Shown here: one piece after another, positions 45,949 to 56,780 of the stretch
Layout of the letters: every line of letters starts with the position of its first letter
How positions within the stretch are numbered: position 1 is the stretch's first letter
NCBI GenBank assembly: GCA_963422465.1
Contig: OY730171.1
Coordinates: forward strand, 1,240,001 to 1,304,000
Direction of reading: 5' to 3'
From: Lichina pygmaea
Taxonomy: Eukaryota > Ascomycota > Lichinomycetes > Lichinales > Lichinaceae
Length of the DNA: 64,000 nucleotides
The notes under the pieces: generated by a model
What the model saw: only the letters and a program-made list of their open reading frames with translations
What the model was told of the DNA's origin: nothing
Database searches by the model: none
Program-made: the position numbers and the translations under genes

Positions 45949-48608
45949 GTGACGGTCCATCCGGCGTCGTGGCGAACCAAGGACAAGCCAGGCACATGTC
46001 GAATATCTGTACTTCCTTATTCGGTGGATCTCATTCGTCTGACCCACCGCGAATCCAGCCAAATGCCGCCCACACTCCACCGAGGTATCCCTTCCACATA
46101 TCTTGGAACCGATGTGGGGCTCGCTGTCATTGGCCGACTTGGTGTTTGGTGGATGTCGGCGGAAGATGATGGGTCCGTGGCTGTGAAGTAACCCCCTGCA
46201 GGCATGTAGCTGGCTGGCCAGGAAAGGAATTGACTGGCAAAGTGTTCATCCGAGCAAGTGGCGACATGCTACCTTGGCTGACCGACTCTTGCTTGACGTT
46301 GTACTCTGCTTACCATGGTGAGGCACTGTACCACCTCCAGTAAGCTGCCACTGCTGCCCGACTCTTGTAATATATACCCTAGGGGTGCTCGTCTGCTTTG
46401 GAAAAGCTCTTCTCCGGCTTCATTTCCACTGTTCCTCTCCGGGTTCTCTACATGATGAACAGATGCCTCTAGTCGACCAATCCGACTTCTCTACTACTTT
46501 TTAGCAGACCCATGGCTCGCCCTGTACGAGAATCCGCTACAGTACAATAACTTACTGGGCAGACCTTCTCTACTACATGACCCAGGAGTCTTCCTATACA
46601 AACACCCCGCTACAGACAGTGATCATACTTGCTAGACAAGTGCCTTTCCGAGTCACCATGCTACTGATGACTCGCACACGGAATACAATGGCGTCGTTCT
46701 TTCGGGACCGATAGTACGAGGGTACCGTACGTACGCACCGCGGTGACACAGGGAACAAAGAAAAAGTGGTTTGGTTGGTTGGTTGGTTGGTTGGTTGGTT
46801 GATTCATGGGGCATCGACAATGGCAAGGTACGGACAATGACAAGGTATAGAGAAGAACGAGGCACAGACAAACGAGGACAAGGCAAACAATCACGAGGTT
46901 ATAGACAACGATAAGGCTACTGACGCCTTATCGGCACCGGACGACATGTCATCGGGTTATTCACGACATCTTTGGTCGAGGACGGATGACAGCACCTTCA
47001 CCTTGCCTTGGACTACCGTGCTTAGTATGTCTCTCCGACGACCATCATCGTCCATCCCTACAAACATACCGCGTCCGCACTTGCCCGCCCCAGTCATCAG
47101 TACTGGTACGGTATGGGCTGCAGTACGACTGCAGTAGGGGGCCCACCCCTCAACTGCCGATGTGCCCGGACGATGGCTTTGTGTACTGAGCGTTTGCGCC
47201 GAGCGTCTGTGCTGAACGTCAGTTGTTTCAGGGAGACGGACAGAAACTCTGTGCCATGTGCTCTGTGCCATGTGCTCACGTCACGGCCTGTGCGTCTACC
47301 GTTATGGAGCGAAGCAGTATGTTCCGCTTTGCAAGGTCCGCGGGTGTGCAGCGCAAGATTTAACTTACGAACATTAGCGCCACACACACACACACATACC
47401 ACCACCAACGATCCGATTGCTCGCTCGCGCCGCGAGCCGTCTAGGTGCCAGGGGAGAATTGCTCTACGAGGGGTACGCTGTTTCGAACTCGTTGCCAGGA
47501 AGGCTTGCTTCGAAGAAATCATTCTTCTGAATTGCCTCTACGAGTACATGGTAATGATGCATTGTTGCGGTTGGCATCAACGGCAACAATATCCTGTCGT
47601 GTCCAGGGTGTGTCCATGATGCATGCTGGACAATCTCGCGGACCGGGACCTGGACGTTGGCGGCTCTTTGAAGTTCTCTGGTGTGCCTGGGTGGGCCGGT
47701 GACGGGGTTCGTCTATGCTATCTGACATTCCAAGACGCGCTTGATGCTGACACCTGGAACTATAGCCGATAGGGCCGCATCTTGGGCCACGAACGATCAG
47801 GATGCCGGCCTTCTCCGAGGAATACTTATGATGGCGCCGCAGTTGGCCCGTCAGATGTAGATATCCTCCGTGGCAACTGCTTCGACGCTGTCTTTGTCCG
47901 AGATCATGGCGCTCGGTCCGCTGGCAGGGTGGATCATTCGCAGCCCTATCGTGCCGTCTCGATATGCTACCCCCTCCAGAGTCGTGCTTTTCGATGCAGG
48001 AATGCCCAACGGGCGTTTTCGATGAGCTGGCAAATGACACCATGACGAATGCAGAACTTGTTGGTACTGCACGGAGTACGTACGTACCTTAGTCACAATG
48101 CCGAATCGCCGTTCCTAAGAGAAAAGGACCTTGTGCGACCTCGACCCCGCACGCGCCCTTAGCTTCTTTGGCTGTCCGGGTGTCTTGGTTCGTTGGATTC
48201 ACACTGTCATGCCAGAGCCCCCAGCAGCCTCTCGAATCCAACTCGATCATCGGCGGCTCCACCGAGGAACTGGAGCCCATCTATTGCTCTCCGACTCATT
48301 GGGACTGAAAAGCACTCGAGAGCCATACATTTGCCCGGGGTCCGAGGGGCAGCAAGTGGTTCACTAACTAGATTTCGTCCCATGTTTGCAGTCCTGCCAG
48401 GGACGGTTTGCGAACCACGCCTCGGCCCACCCCTGTTTGAGTACTCACGCACAGTGCAGGCTTGAAGCTGGGCGTCCTGCGGGTTCTCGGCTGTATAAGC
48501 CGCCCACTTTGCTCCATCCGCCAAACCCCTTTACCTACAACGGGCCAGTGACGACGCGGACCAGCAAGACGACCTTGATCTCGTCGTCTCCTTTGCCCAA
48601 TTTCGAGT
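45949..48608. other. Gene-free 2.7-kb region with microsatellites
   Basis: It contains a (TTGG)n microsatellite at 46771-46800, a (CA)n run at 47381-47396 and GTAC words at 46725-46740 and 48075-48092. A TATAAG at 48494 lies about 115 bp upstream of the next gene. Open frames on both strands lack domains. Confidence 0.55.
46771..46800. repeat. (TTGG)n microsatellite
   Basis: About 7.5 perfect tetranucleotide units in intergenic sequence. Confidence 0.9.
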
Positions 48609-50418
48609 ATGGCGGCGCCAGATGACAACGGGTACGACCCTTCACCCACGCCGTCCACCTTCCGTACAATTCTTTCAGTGTACTCACAGAATGCTAGTCT
48701 CTCGATGTCCCAGCTAGTTGCTGGTATGAGCACGCAGGGGGCAGGGGACATCCCATCCTCTGCATCCTCATTGTCGTCGGACGATGGAGGCCCCCCGACG
48801 ACGCCAACGTCCATGGATCCGTACTCGAACGTATCTGTGCATGACGAGCTCAGCGACGACGGGTCCTTCGCTCTCATCAACCACCCTCACTCGATTTGTC
48901 AGCCCCCTGTGGTTCAAGATCTGTCGCACCAACGTCTGATGCTTGGCTAGTGCTGCACGATCTCACAAAGCAAGCACCAGCGGGAGACCGTGGGCACGCC
49001 GGCTCTGATCGCAACTGGGATCCCGCTATCAGCCGTCATCTCCGTCGCGGCCTGCCCAATAACCTGTATCAGAGCCCCGTCGAAAGATTTGTGGATGATC
49101 AACATATTCCGGGGATGACCGCATATAGAACCTTCGGGAACGCGCCGGCGCCAGCGACATCTGATAGCCCGATGGAGGAGGACTCGTCTTCCACGCGGTC
49201 TGCTGAGCTGGGATCGGGTCCTACCATCGGGGAAGGCTTGCCTGGTTGCGTCAATACGCCTCGTCGAAAGGGCTTTAGCTCTTTGGCTGATGTTACGGAT
49301 ATCATCCGTCCTGGTCGGTCCTTTGCATATCTCATGGCAAGGCGACGCTGATCGCTCTAGACAACACAAAGGAGTTCGACGACTGGGTCAAGGGGCGCAT
49401 CGCCTGGGACACCTCACACCTGATTACAATCGATGTGTGGTACGGGTTCGGCCCGGTTTTGACGTTGCCCAACGTCGCGAAGGTCATGCTCAGCGAGATC
49501 GATCACGAGAACACCTTACATCTTGAGGTGGAGGAGAACGGCGACCTGGCTCCGAAGATGAAGGACTCATGGCCCATGAAATTCAAACAACGTCCGGCTG
49601 ACATGTTCCCTGTCTTGAAAGAGTATTTGAGACGGATGACGTTGCCAGAGCACCGTGCAGAATTTGCCAGGGAGGCCTTTCAGCAGCTGCCCATACAGGA
49701 GGCCTTGATAGGAGAGCTGTTCAACTACGAACCGGATTTAGGCCCTTGCGTAAGTTCATGTCACTACCTTGTCGATGCTGTGACTGACAGTCTTTTGCAG
49801 GCCTCACTTATGAGGGAGGTGACGGCGCATGTCGTCGCTGTCCATCTCTCCACTCGGGTCCTCAAGCCGACACCCAATCAAGCGCAAGCTCTTGCCAGCC
49901 AAGAATGGGAGATACAGGTTGGGGATGAGCCGGAGTCGTTGTCGGTGCAGCCGCTGAGCCCTCAGGTCCAGCGTGCCCTGCTCTACATGTCGGCGCATAT
50001 GGAACGCAGCATCCTCGGTTCGCTCGATGATCTGTTTCAAACCTACAGGCACAAGGCTTGGTGCACCGGCTTCTTAGCGCTGGCCGCGATAGCCTTCGCC
50101 TACCAGTCCCTCGCGATGCTGCGCTACGCCTATGATTGTTTTGAGCTGGAAACGGGCAACTTGACAGCCGAAAAGCGTCATGAGAAAAAGGCTGCCGCCA
50201 TCCACAGCTACGAGGAGATCCGGTACGTCTTTGAGTATCTCATCGGCGAGTTTCACAAGCTCTCCGCAAGACTCTCCACGGACAAAGCCGCCTTCAATCC
50301 TTTGGGGATCGACAAAGATCTGTATAAGCTGGACGAGGAATCGCAAGCTCTCGTGCGCCGTCTGCGCTCCATCTGGGACAACCAAAGTGGGCACACCCAT
50401 CCCTCATCCATCGCCTGA
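48609..50418 (+). CDS. Unrecognised fungal protein, about 552 residues
   Basis: No family was recognised. Four exons are inferred: 48609-48897, 48951-49313, 49361-49749 and 49801-50418, with introns of 53, 47, 47 and 51 nt as measured between these boundaries (three introns in total: 53, 47 and 51). The second junction (donor GTCGGT, acceptor CTCTAG) is the least certain; it joins DIIRP to DNTKEFDDW. The first ~230 residues are Ser/Pro/Asp-rich and disordered. From DDWVKGRIAWDTSHLITIDV to the end the protein is helical and looks folded, with a possible hydrophobic segment CTGFLALAAIAFAYQSLAML near residue 430. No Zn2Cys6 cluster, kinase or GTPase motif is visible. The last intron (51 nt) is stop-free and in frame. 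Confidence 0.65.
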
Positions 50419-51445
50419 CGGGGTCAACAGACTGATATCCAAGCAGATGGCTGGCCCCCTGTGAAGATGAATCTGAAATGTCTTAGTGGAAACGGCATAT
50501 GGCTCCTGCATCACTTGTTCTCAAGCTTCCTCCCGCGCCACAACTGAAGCATTCCCTGCCCGCCAACGGTGGCATGCGTCAAAAGCCCCGGCGGTGATTC
50601 TCGTCGCATGTACGTCAACGGCGGCGTCAAGCTGGCTATTAGCCGTACCGCAAGCTGGTCCCATAATCTGAGCTAGAAAGACTCGTACGCTTCTCGGTCG
50701 GTTACCTCGACCCCACCTTCCCCTCCTCCTTCTCCTCTCTTTTCCTCTCTTTTCATCTCATATCTATCTGCCGTCTGCATTTTTTCCTCATCTACTTCTC
50801 TCATCACATCTAGTATGTCTTCAATTGTTTGATACTCGTCTCGTCGCGCCCCCCCCCATCGCAGTTTTTGCAGTCGATCACGAAAGTGATGTTTTAGGGC
50901 TGTATTAATTATGTGTTGGAAACATGTCGGAGACATGTCAGAGACGTGTTGGAGATCTTTTGGAGATGTTAACTTCCACATGCCCTTTCCGTCTTGCAGC
51001 AGAACACTACAGTGTCTTGCGCGCTGGCGAAGTGTCTGTGGAGTGGCTGTATTTGGAGAAAGTGTCTGTCTGGTTCGGCGTTCTTGCTTGACCCTGGCCT
51101 TGACCCTGGCCTTGTAGTTCATTGTGTGCCGTCGAAGAGCACAGTACTGTACCTACGACAGCTTCCTTGCTACTACACTAATATTTACACTTCTACTTCT
51201 GTCGTCTATCGATCTACATCATTTCCCTTTCTGTTCCAGACTTCAAATGGTATAAGTAGAAGCAGACTCCAAAGGGTAATGTATAAACATGTCCGGTCTT
51301 GAACTAATAGTCCCACCATGCCACGAGGTCATCGACACGGCGGGGTGGAGTAGACCCTTCGAATTTGGTTCTTCGCTCTTCCACTGACTTGATAAAAGTA
51401 TGCCTCGCGAGCATTGAGAGGCCGCACGAGGTAGGCAATAGTCGT

Positions 51446-51468
51446 GGGGGGGGGGGGGGGGGGGGGGG
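51446..51468. repeat. Poly-G homopolymer tract (23 nt)
   Basis: An uninterrupted G run, followed by a G/A-rich stretch to about 51510. Confidence 0.9.
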
Positions 51469-51524
51469 ATTCGGGGAGTGGGAAGGAGGAGGAGGAGGGG
51501 AGGGAGTCGTTGGTCTCTTGCGAT

Positions 51525-51670
51525 GGATCACTCAATCACTTGAATGCTGGATTGCTCGATCACCCAGTCAGTCGATAGCTGGATTGCTGAATCACTGGAC
51601 CACTGAATCACTGGACGGTCGAATAATTTGACCACCGGATCGTTGGGTCGTTGGACCACTAGATCATTGG
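51525..51670. repeat. Degenerate short tandem repeat (ATCACTGGACCACTGA-like)
   Basis: The words GAATCACTGGACCACTGAAT, CTGGATTGCT and GATCGTTGG recur with drift over about 145 bp. It is non-coding. Confidence 0.6.
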
Positions 51671-52005
51671 CGAGAGTGAGTTGGTCGGGGCATGCACGTC
51701 GCCGGCTACCTTGAGCCGTTGCTCATGGATGTCTGGAACATGATGTCAAGGGATTGCATTTGCGAAAATATGTGACTGTGGTACTTGAAGGCCGACTTGT
51801 TTCCGTTTCTAGATAAGCCTTTTGTCAACGGCAAGGAGAGCATCGTCACTCGCTCATGTTGAAAGCAGGTGTCGGTGGTTGTTGAGAGTCAGGTTTTCCT
51901 TCAAGCGTTGAGTAATTATGGCACGTGCTGTTCCCACAAAAGAAGTCTTGGAGCAGTGCCGAGGACACTTGGGCGGTGAGGCACGTGACTCTGCTATGCT
52001 ACGAA

Positions 52006-52200
52006 GTACGAGGTGTCTAGCGGATATATTGTTAAGTAGATACAACCCAAAGTCGATTGTAGAGCCGCATCATCAAAACTCTTGAGATATGTAGATGCTT
52101 GCACTCGTACGTACTATGTACGGGTCTTTTGATTCTACTGTAGAATTTTCAGCTTACTAAGCGTATCTACTTAACATTATATCCGCTAGACACCTCGTAC
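52006..52200. mobile_element. Candidate MITE with 38-bp terminal inverted repeats
   Basis: Arms 52006-52043 and 52163-52200 are inverted copies matching at 37 of 38 positions (outer end CGAGGTGTCTAGCGGATAT), separated by 119 bp. TA lies at 52007-52008 and 52198-52199 just inside the arm ends, so a Tc1/mariner-type MITE of about 189 bp between TA pairs is one reading. A long RNA hairpin is another. It has no coding capacity. No second copy is in the window. Confidence 0.55.
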
Positions 52201-53059
52201 CGTACGGGATCTATACTCTGTTTACGTAAGCCGCTTATCAATATCACGCTCTCCCTCAACACAAACGGTTCTTCCATCAACACACACTTTTAGAAGCACG
52301 CATAATCAACCCCCTCGACCCGAGCAGGTCTTCTATGGAAGACGGAGCGAGTGGGCTGGGAGGTCATGATCGCGTTCGAGAAGGAAGACGATGAGGGCGC
52401 TCGTTGGCCTCGTGCGAGCATCCATGGCACGCTTATCAAGGTCACCGACTTGTGTGTCCTACAGGACTTGAGCAGAGCTACTTGATGTCAGGGACGGGTC
52501 CTGTTGGGGATTCGTATGTGAGGCTCGATATGCGGTTACGGTGTTGGGGCTCTCTGGCTTGCGGTTGCTGGACCTGGTGGTCGTCGTTCGGCGACATGGC
52601 GTTGGCGGCTGGTCGTCTTGTAAGGACTAGATCTTGTAAGCCTCGACCATCGATGAGATATTCTACCAGACGCGATGGGACGCCTGTCGGATGGCGTGTT
52701 GTAGAACACCGGAATCGTCTGTAGAAGATGGGTCTGGAACCAGCGGAGATGTGCGGCAGCGTCATACAAGCACGATGCCGAGTGTTTAACCTCACCCTAA
52801 AACTGCTGCTTCTCCCGATGGCAAAAAGATCGTCAACAACACGCCAGTAGACTTGCAAAATCTCTTGCGAACGGGATTCAATCGCTCTGCGTTGCTGTCA
52901 GCAGCCGTTTGCTAGTCGCTCATACATGCTTGGTGAGTTGAGCTCCCGCCGCGATGACGTCCGCCGTGGCATCCGTTCGGCCACGCCTTGCTAAGACCCT
53001 CGTCAGATACTCTTGCACAGTCGCATCAAGACGAGCCGGCCGCCGCGAATCCTCCCACC

Positions 53060-55354
53060 ATGGCGTCGGCAATAAGCAAGAGGCAGCAGGCGAGAAACGA
53101 GCGCGCTTTGCAGGAGTTGATCAGAACAGTCGCCGGCAACGATCGATGTGCTGATTGTTCGAGCAAGAATCCTGGTGGGCTCGCCCCGCAGCTTGATGCT
53201 CCCTACTCGTACGCGCGATTGCTAACTATTGTCTTCTCTCTGCGTAGGCTGGGCAAGCTGGAATGTGAGCTTTTGCCGGGTCCACCGGGCCTGCTTGACG
53301 GGGGCGCTCTGCTGACTCGATGCCACTCAGCTGGGAATCTTTCTTTGCTTGCGTTGCGCCACGATCCACAGGAAGATGGGCACCCATATCAGCAAGGTCA
53401 AATCGCTCAGCATGGACAGTTGGACGACCGATCAAGTCGAGGTAACGTTCGTCTTTCGAGTGGTGCATCGCAAGACGCTCACCGTTCGCAGACGATGCGA
53501 CACATGGGCAACGCCGCCTCTAACGGGCTGTACAATCCTCGAAACGCGAAGGCCTCAATGCCGCTGGACGTCGACGAGGTGGACTCGGCAATGGAGAAAT
53601 ACATCCGACAGAAGTATCAGCACCGTACGCTCCAGGACGACGCTGCACGTTCGAACGCGTACCGCAGCAGCGCGAGCACGAGCTCGGACGAACGGCCGCC
53701 CTTGCCCCCAAAGCCGAACCAGCGAGCAGAACTGGGTGCGAGGTCGGCCTCGTCCATCTTCCCCGTGGCCAGTCAAGCCCGGAGTCGGTACGAAGGTCGT
53801 TCTACGTCGCCGAACCCGTTCCAGGCGCCGCGGCCGGCGCCGAGGCAGACGCCGTCGGCGGGCGCCCGGAACAAACCGTCGCAGGTCTTCGGCGCAACCG
53901 TCATCGGCACCGGTGGTAGCCTCGAGGCCAAGCTGACGAGGCTCAAGGAGATGGGGTTCGTCGACGAGGCCAGAAACGCAACGATCCTTGTCAGCACAGA
54001 CGGAAGCCTGGAGCGGGCGGTCGAAGCGATGGTCGCGATGGGAGAGCGAGCCTTCTCTGCCTCGGGTCTTCAGACGACACCGCCCGCGGTCAGTCCGGCC
54101 GCGCAGGATTTTGATCTTATGCCCCCTGGGAATGCTTCGTTGAGCACTCTTGAGCAATCGAGCAACACCAACCCCTTCAGCACAGCAGCATTCGTGCAGC
54201 CGTTGCCGGGCCAAGGCGGTGTCGTCGGGCGCCAGCCACCAGCGGTCGCGGGCCAGTCGCGGGCGTCCGGCTTCGAGTACGCCTCCATAGCGTGCAGCGT
54301 CGAGGTGCCACAGCAGCAACGCCCGTCACAGCCCTCGTCCGAGCCTCTCCATGTCTCGAGGCCTCTTTTTCCGCACTCGACCGGGGGCATGCCCGCGCCT
54401 CGGCTCGAAGCGACGCTCCCTCGCCAAGCGCAAACTCCACCGGTGCCTTCGGCGCCGTACTTCCAGTCCCAGTATGGCGCGCAGTATCGTCAGCAGCCAA
54501 GGTTCGCGACCAACCCGTTTTTGGCGTCCTACTCGATGGGTGCAATTCCCGAGTTTCACCAGCCACAGCAGGCGCAGCAGTCTCAGGAGCCGCAGCAGCC
54601 TCAGCAACTGCAGCGACCGCAGCACTCTCAAGAATTGCAGTACAGTCTACAACTCCAGCAGCCACAGCAACCACAGCAACCAGAGTACAATCAAAAACTG
54701 CAGCCACCGCACCATCCTCATGAATCGCAGTACACTCTACAGCTGCAGCAGCCAGAGCAACTGCAGCAATCACAGTACGCTCGACAACTCCAGGAGCCAC
54801 AGCAGCCACAGCAACCACAGTACACTCAACAGCCGCAGCAATCACAGCAACCACACCGACCACAACAATTACAACAGGCCCAGACCTCTTGGCAGCATTC
54901 GCAATATCCCGTTCAACCGCTGCCTGCAGCTGCTGGACAGGTACAGCCGACGCTGATGTTCCCACAACCCAACGGTAGAGCGGACAAGTCGGCCATCATG
55001 GCGCTTTTCAACTACCCCCAACTAGCACCGGCCCGACCGCCGGGCCTGGCCGGAGGGGGTTTCTCGTCGGCAGCGGACGCGCCCGCCGGCGGAAACGCCC
55101 CACCCTCGGCCGGTGACGGCCAGCAGCCTCCGCCAAGAAGTGTCTCGAGCCCGGTCGAACCGCAGATAGGAAGTCGCAACCCTTTTGCGCGTAGTGCTCG
55201 CGAGGCGGGTGGGCTCGCCGGCGTGACTGGGGGTGGAAAGCGAGCGGATCCCGCCAGGCACGTCAGCCAGGACAGTATGGACCTGAGCACCTTTGCCAGC
55301 AGGCCTCACAGCCCGGACGCCTTTGCACATCTGAGTGCGAGATCGATGCGGTAG
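53060..55354 (+). CDS. GTS1: Gts1-like ArfGAP protein (ArfGAP zinc finger, UBA, poly-Gln)
   Basis: This encodes about 701 residues. Four exons are inferred: 53060-53174, 53248-53264, 53331-53441 and 53492-55354. The second is a 17-nt micro-exon carrying GWASWN, the conserved ArfGAP core. The ArfGAP zinc finger is CADC ... CLRC, with the arginine-finger region IHRKMGTHISKVKSLSMDSW. A UBA domain lies at about residues 230-275 (LEAKLTRLKEMGFVDEARNA). The C-terminal half is Gln/Pro-rich (54550-54880). ArfGAP plus UBA plus poly-Gln is the layout of yeast Gts1, linked to endocytosis, Arf GTP hydrolysis and stress or metabolic oscillation phenotypes. The ATG at 53060 directly precedes the conserved N-terminal helix. 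The symbol rests on domain architecture. Confidence 0.86.
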   Translation: MASAISKRQQARNERALQELIRTVAGNDRCADCSSKNPGGLAPQLDAPYSYARLLTIVFSLRRLGKLECELLPGPPGLLDGGALLTRCHSAGNLSLLALRHDPQEDGHPYQQGQIAQHGQLDDRSSRGNVRLSSGASQDAHRSQTMRHMGNAASNGLYNPRNAKASMPLDVDEVDSAMEKYIRQKYQHRTLQDDAARSNAYRSSASTSSDERPPLPPKPNQRAELGARSASSIFPVASQARSRYEGRSTSPNPFQAPRPAPRQTPSAGARNKPSQVFGATVIGTGGSLEAKLTRLKEMGFVDEARNATILVSTDGSLERAVEAMVAMGERAFSASGLQTTPPAVSPAAQDFDLMPPGNASLSTLEQSSNTNPFSTAAFVQPLPGQGGVVGRQPPAVAGQSRASGFEYASIACSVEVPQQQRPSQPSSEPLHVSRPLFPHSTGGMPAPRLEATLPRQAQTPPVPSAPYFQSQYGAQYRQQPRFATNPFLASYSMGAIPEFHQPQQAQQSQEPQQPQQLQRPQHSQELQYSLQLQQPQQPQQPEYNQKLQPPHHPHESQYTLQLQQPEQLQQSQYARQLQEPQQPQQPQYTQQPQQSQQPHRPQQLQQAQTSWQHSQYPVQPLPAAAGQVQPTLMFPQPNGRADKSAIMALFNYPQLAPARPPGLAGGGFSSAADAPAGGNAPPSAGDGQQPPPRSVSSPVEPQIGSRNPFARSAREAGGLAGVTGGGKRADPARHVSQDSMDLSTFASRPHSPDAFAHLSARSMR

Positions 55355-56580
55355 CCCGCGTACTCGAAGTGGGGGATGGATTCTCGGAGCTCTTGGTCTC
55401 GTCGCCGCCCCCCAAGGACGTTCATGGCACGACGGGTCAATCTGAGGACATGGCTTTGACCGCTCAGTTCAGTGCTCTGCATACCCAAAGTCTCTGGTAT
55501 CGTCAACGCAGAGATCTGGTCATCCTCGGCGTCTGTCGCAACGTGCAACTTGCTTCTTCGATCGTTACGGACCGAGCAGTGTCGTGGAGCCGCACTCGGC
55601 GCTGGAATCCGTCCGGAATACGAGTCCCCATGAGCGTACGTGGAACTGTCCAAGCCGAGGATCAGCGCTGTCGATGGACGTCTGGCTTGTGATACGGTTG
55701 CTGTCGGCCGGCCATCGCTCGACGCAGTAGCGCTCATCACACCCTCGATACCATCACAACAACACGTACCACACTGTGTGAGTACCACAACCACCACAAT
55801 CACCACCACCACCACCACCCTCAAATCTGGTACCAGTCGAAAGAGGCAGGGGTCGCAGATGAAAGAGATCACTTGCATTCCTCCCACTGGCTCAGCTCCT
55901 GTTCTTCCCAGATTCAAATCCTGCAGGAGTGGCATATCAGTTGGTGGCGATCCACATCCTCGCGTCTGTTCAACAGAGTTGGACTCTTTCTACTAACCTT
56001 CCTCTAATGGTACGGTACCTGTTGCTGTACCTGGCACCTTCCAGGATGGGTAATTGCACTTGTGATCCTGTCACTTTCTGCCCTGGGGTTGAATTAGATC
56101 CTCCACGGACTCCTCTGGCTCCTTGGATCCTGGGCGTTCCTTGGTATGGGTTGGCTGTTTCTCTCCTCGTTCGAGTCCTGCGGAGACTTCTTGCTATGCG
56201 CGCACATCGCAGGCGCAAACTGTCTCTCCGGCTGGCTAAACTCCCCCTTGGTCCCTGCCTTCTCCTGCTGATCCTTGGGATGTCCGGCTAAGAACTTGGC
56301 CCTGAGATAGGGTCATCCTGAACATCCGCTGGCCGTGGGATCTGATGCGCTGTGTTCTGCTCCAGTTCTTGTTGTCTTGGTGGCCGGGCACACGCTCTCT
56401 AGCTGGTCGCTGGCTCCTGGTTGGTCCTGTTGTCCTGTCACCCGACCCCTACGCCCAAACAGAGTTGCTACCAACTGAACAACATATGGGTCCGAAGGGG
56501 GTGAATCGGGTGATGTATTCCTAGAACTACTGCTCCTAGAGACGTCTGTATAGATGTAGAAGGGTCACGTGGAAGACCAC
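55355..56580. other. Transition region to the repeat island
   Basis: A CAC/CAA-rich simple repeat lies at 55770-55832. The remainder up to the N gap shows no recognisable gene; open frames at 55306-55935 (-) and 55929-56291 (+) have no domain. Confidence 0.5.
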
Positions 56581-56780
56581 NNNNNNNNNNNNNNNNNNNN
56601 NNNNNNNNNNNNNNNNNNNNNNNNNNNNNNNNNNNNNNNNNNNNNNNNNNNNNNNNNNNNNNNNNNNNNNNNNNNNNNNNNNNNNNNNNNNNNNNNNNNN
56701 NNNNNNNNNNNNNNNNNNNNNNNNNNNNNNNNNNNNNNNNNNNNNNNNNNNNNNNNNNNNNNNNNNNNNNNNNNNNNNNN
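56581..56780. other. Assembly gap (200 N)
   Basis: Exactly 200 N characters, the round number typical of a scaffold spacer, so the true distance and even adjacency are uncertain. Confidence 0.98.

Larger units (their letters stand above)
50419..53059. other. Gene-free 2.6-kb region with repeats and a possible MITE
   Basis: It contains a short GAGACATGT-type repeat at 50915-50970, a 23-nt G run at 51446-51468, a degenerate repeat of TGGATTGCTGAATCACTGGA-like words at 51525-51670 and the inverted-repeat unit at 52006-52200. A minus-strand open frame at 50673-51122 (149 codons) has charged, protein-like composition but no recognisable domain and is not called as a gene. Confidence 0.5.

Noticed and set aside
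46600-47000. Possible telomere- or centromere-type repeat at the (TTGG)n tract
   Set aside because: It is a short simple microsatellite with no TTAGGG units or larger array.
55910-55960. A GATTCAAATCC word resembling a second SINE B box
   Set aside because: The nearest A-box-like word is only about 13 bp away and no acceptor stem forms.
709-56000. A biosynthetic or defence gene cluster
   Set aside because: The genes are scattered housekeeping, transport and unknown functions on both strands, with large spacers and no backbone enzyme.
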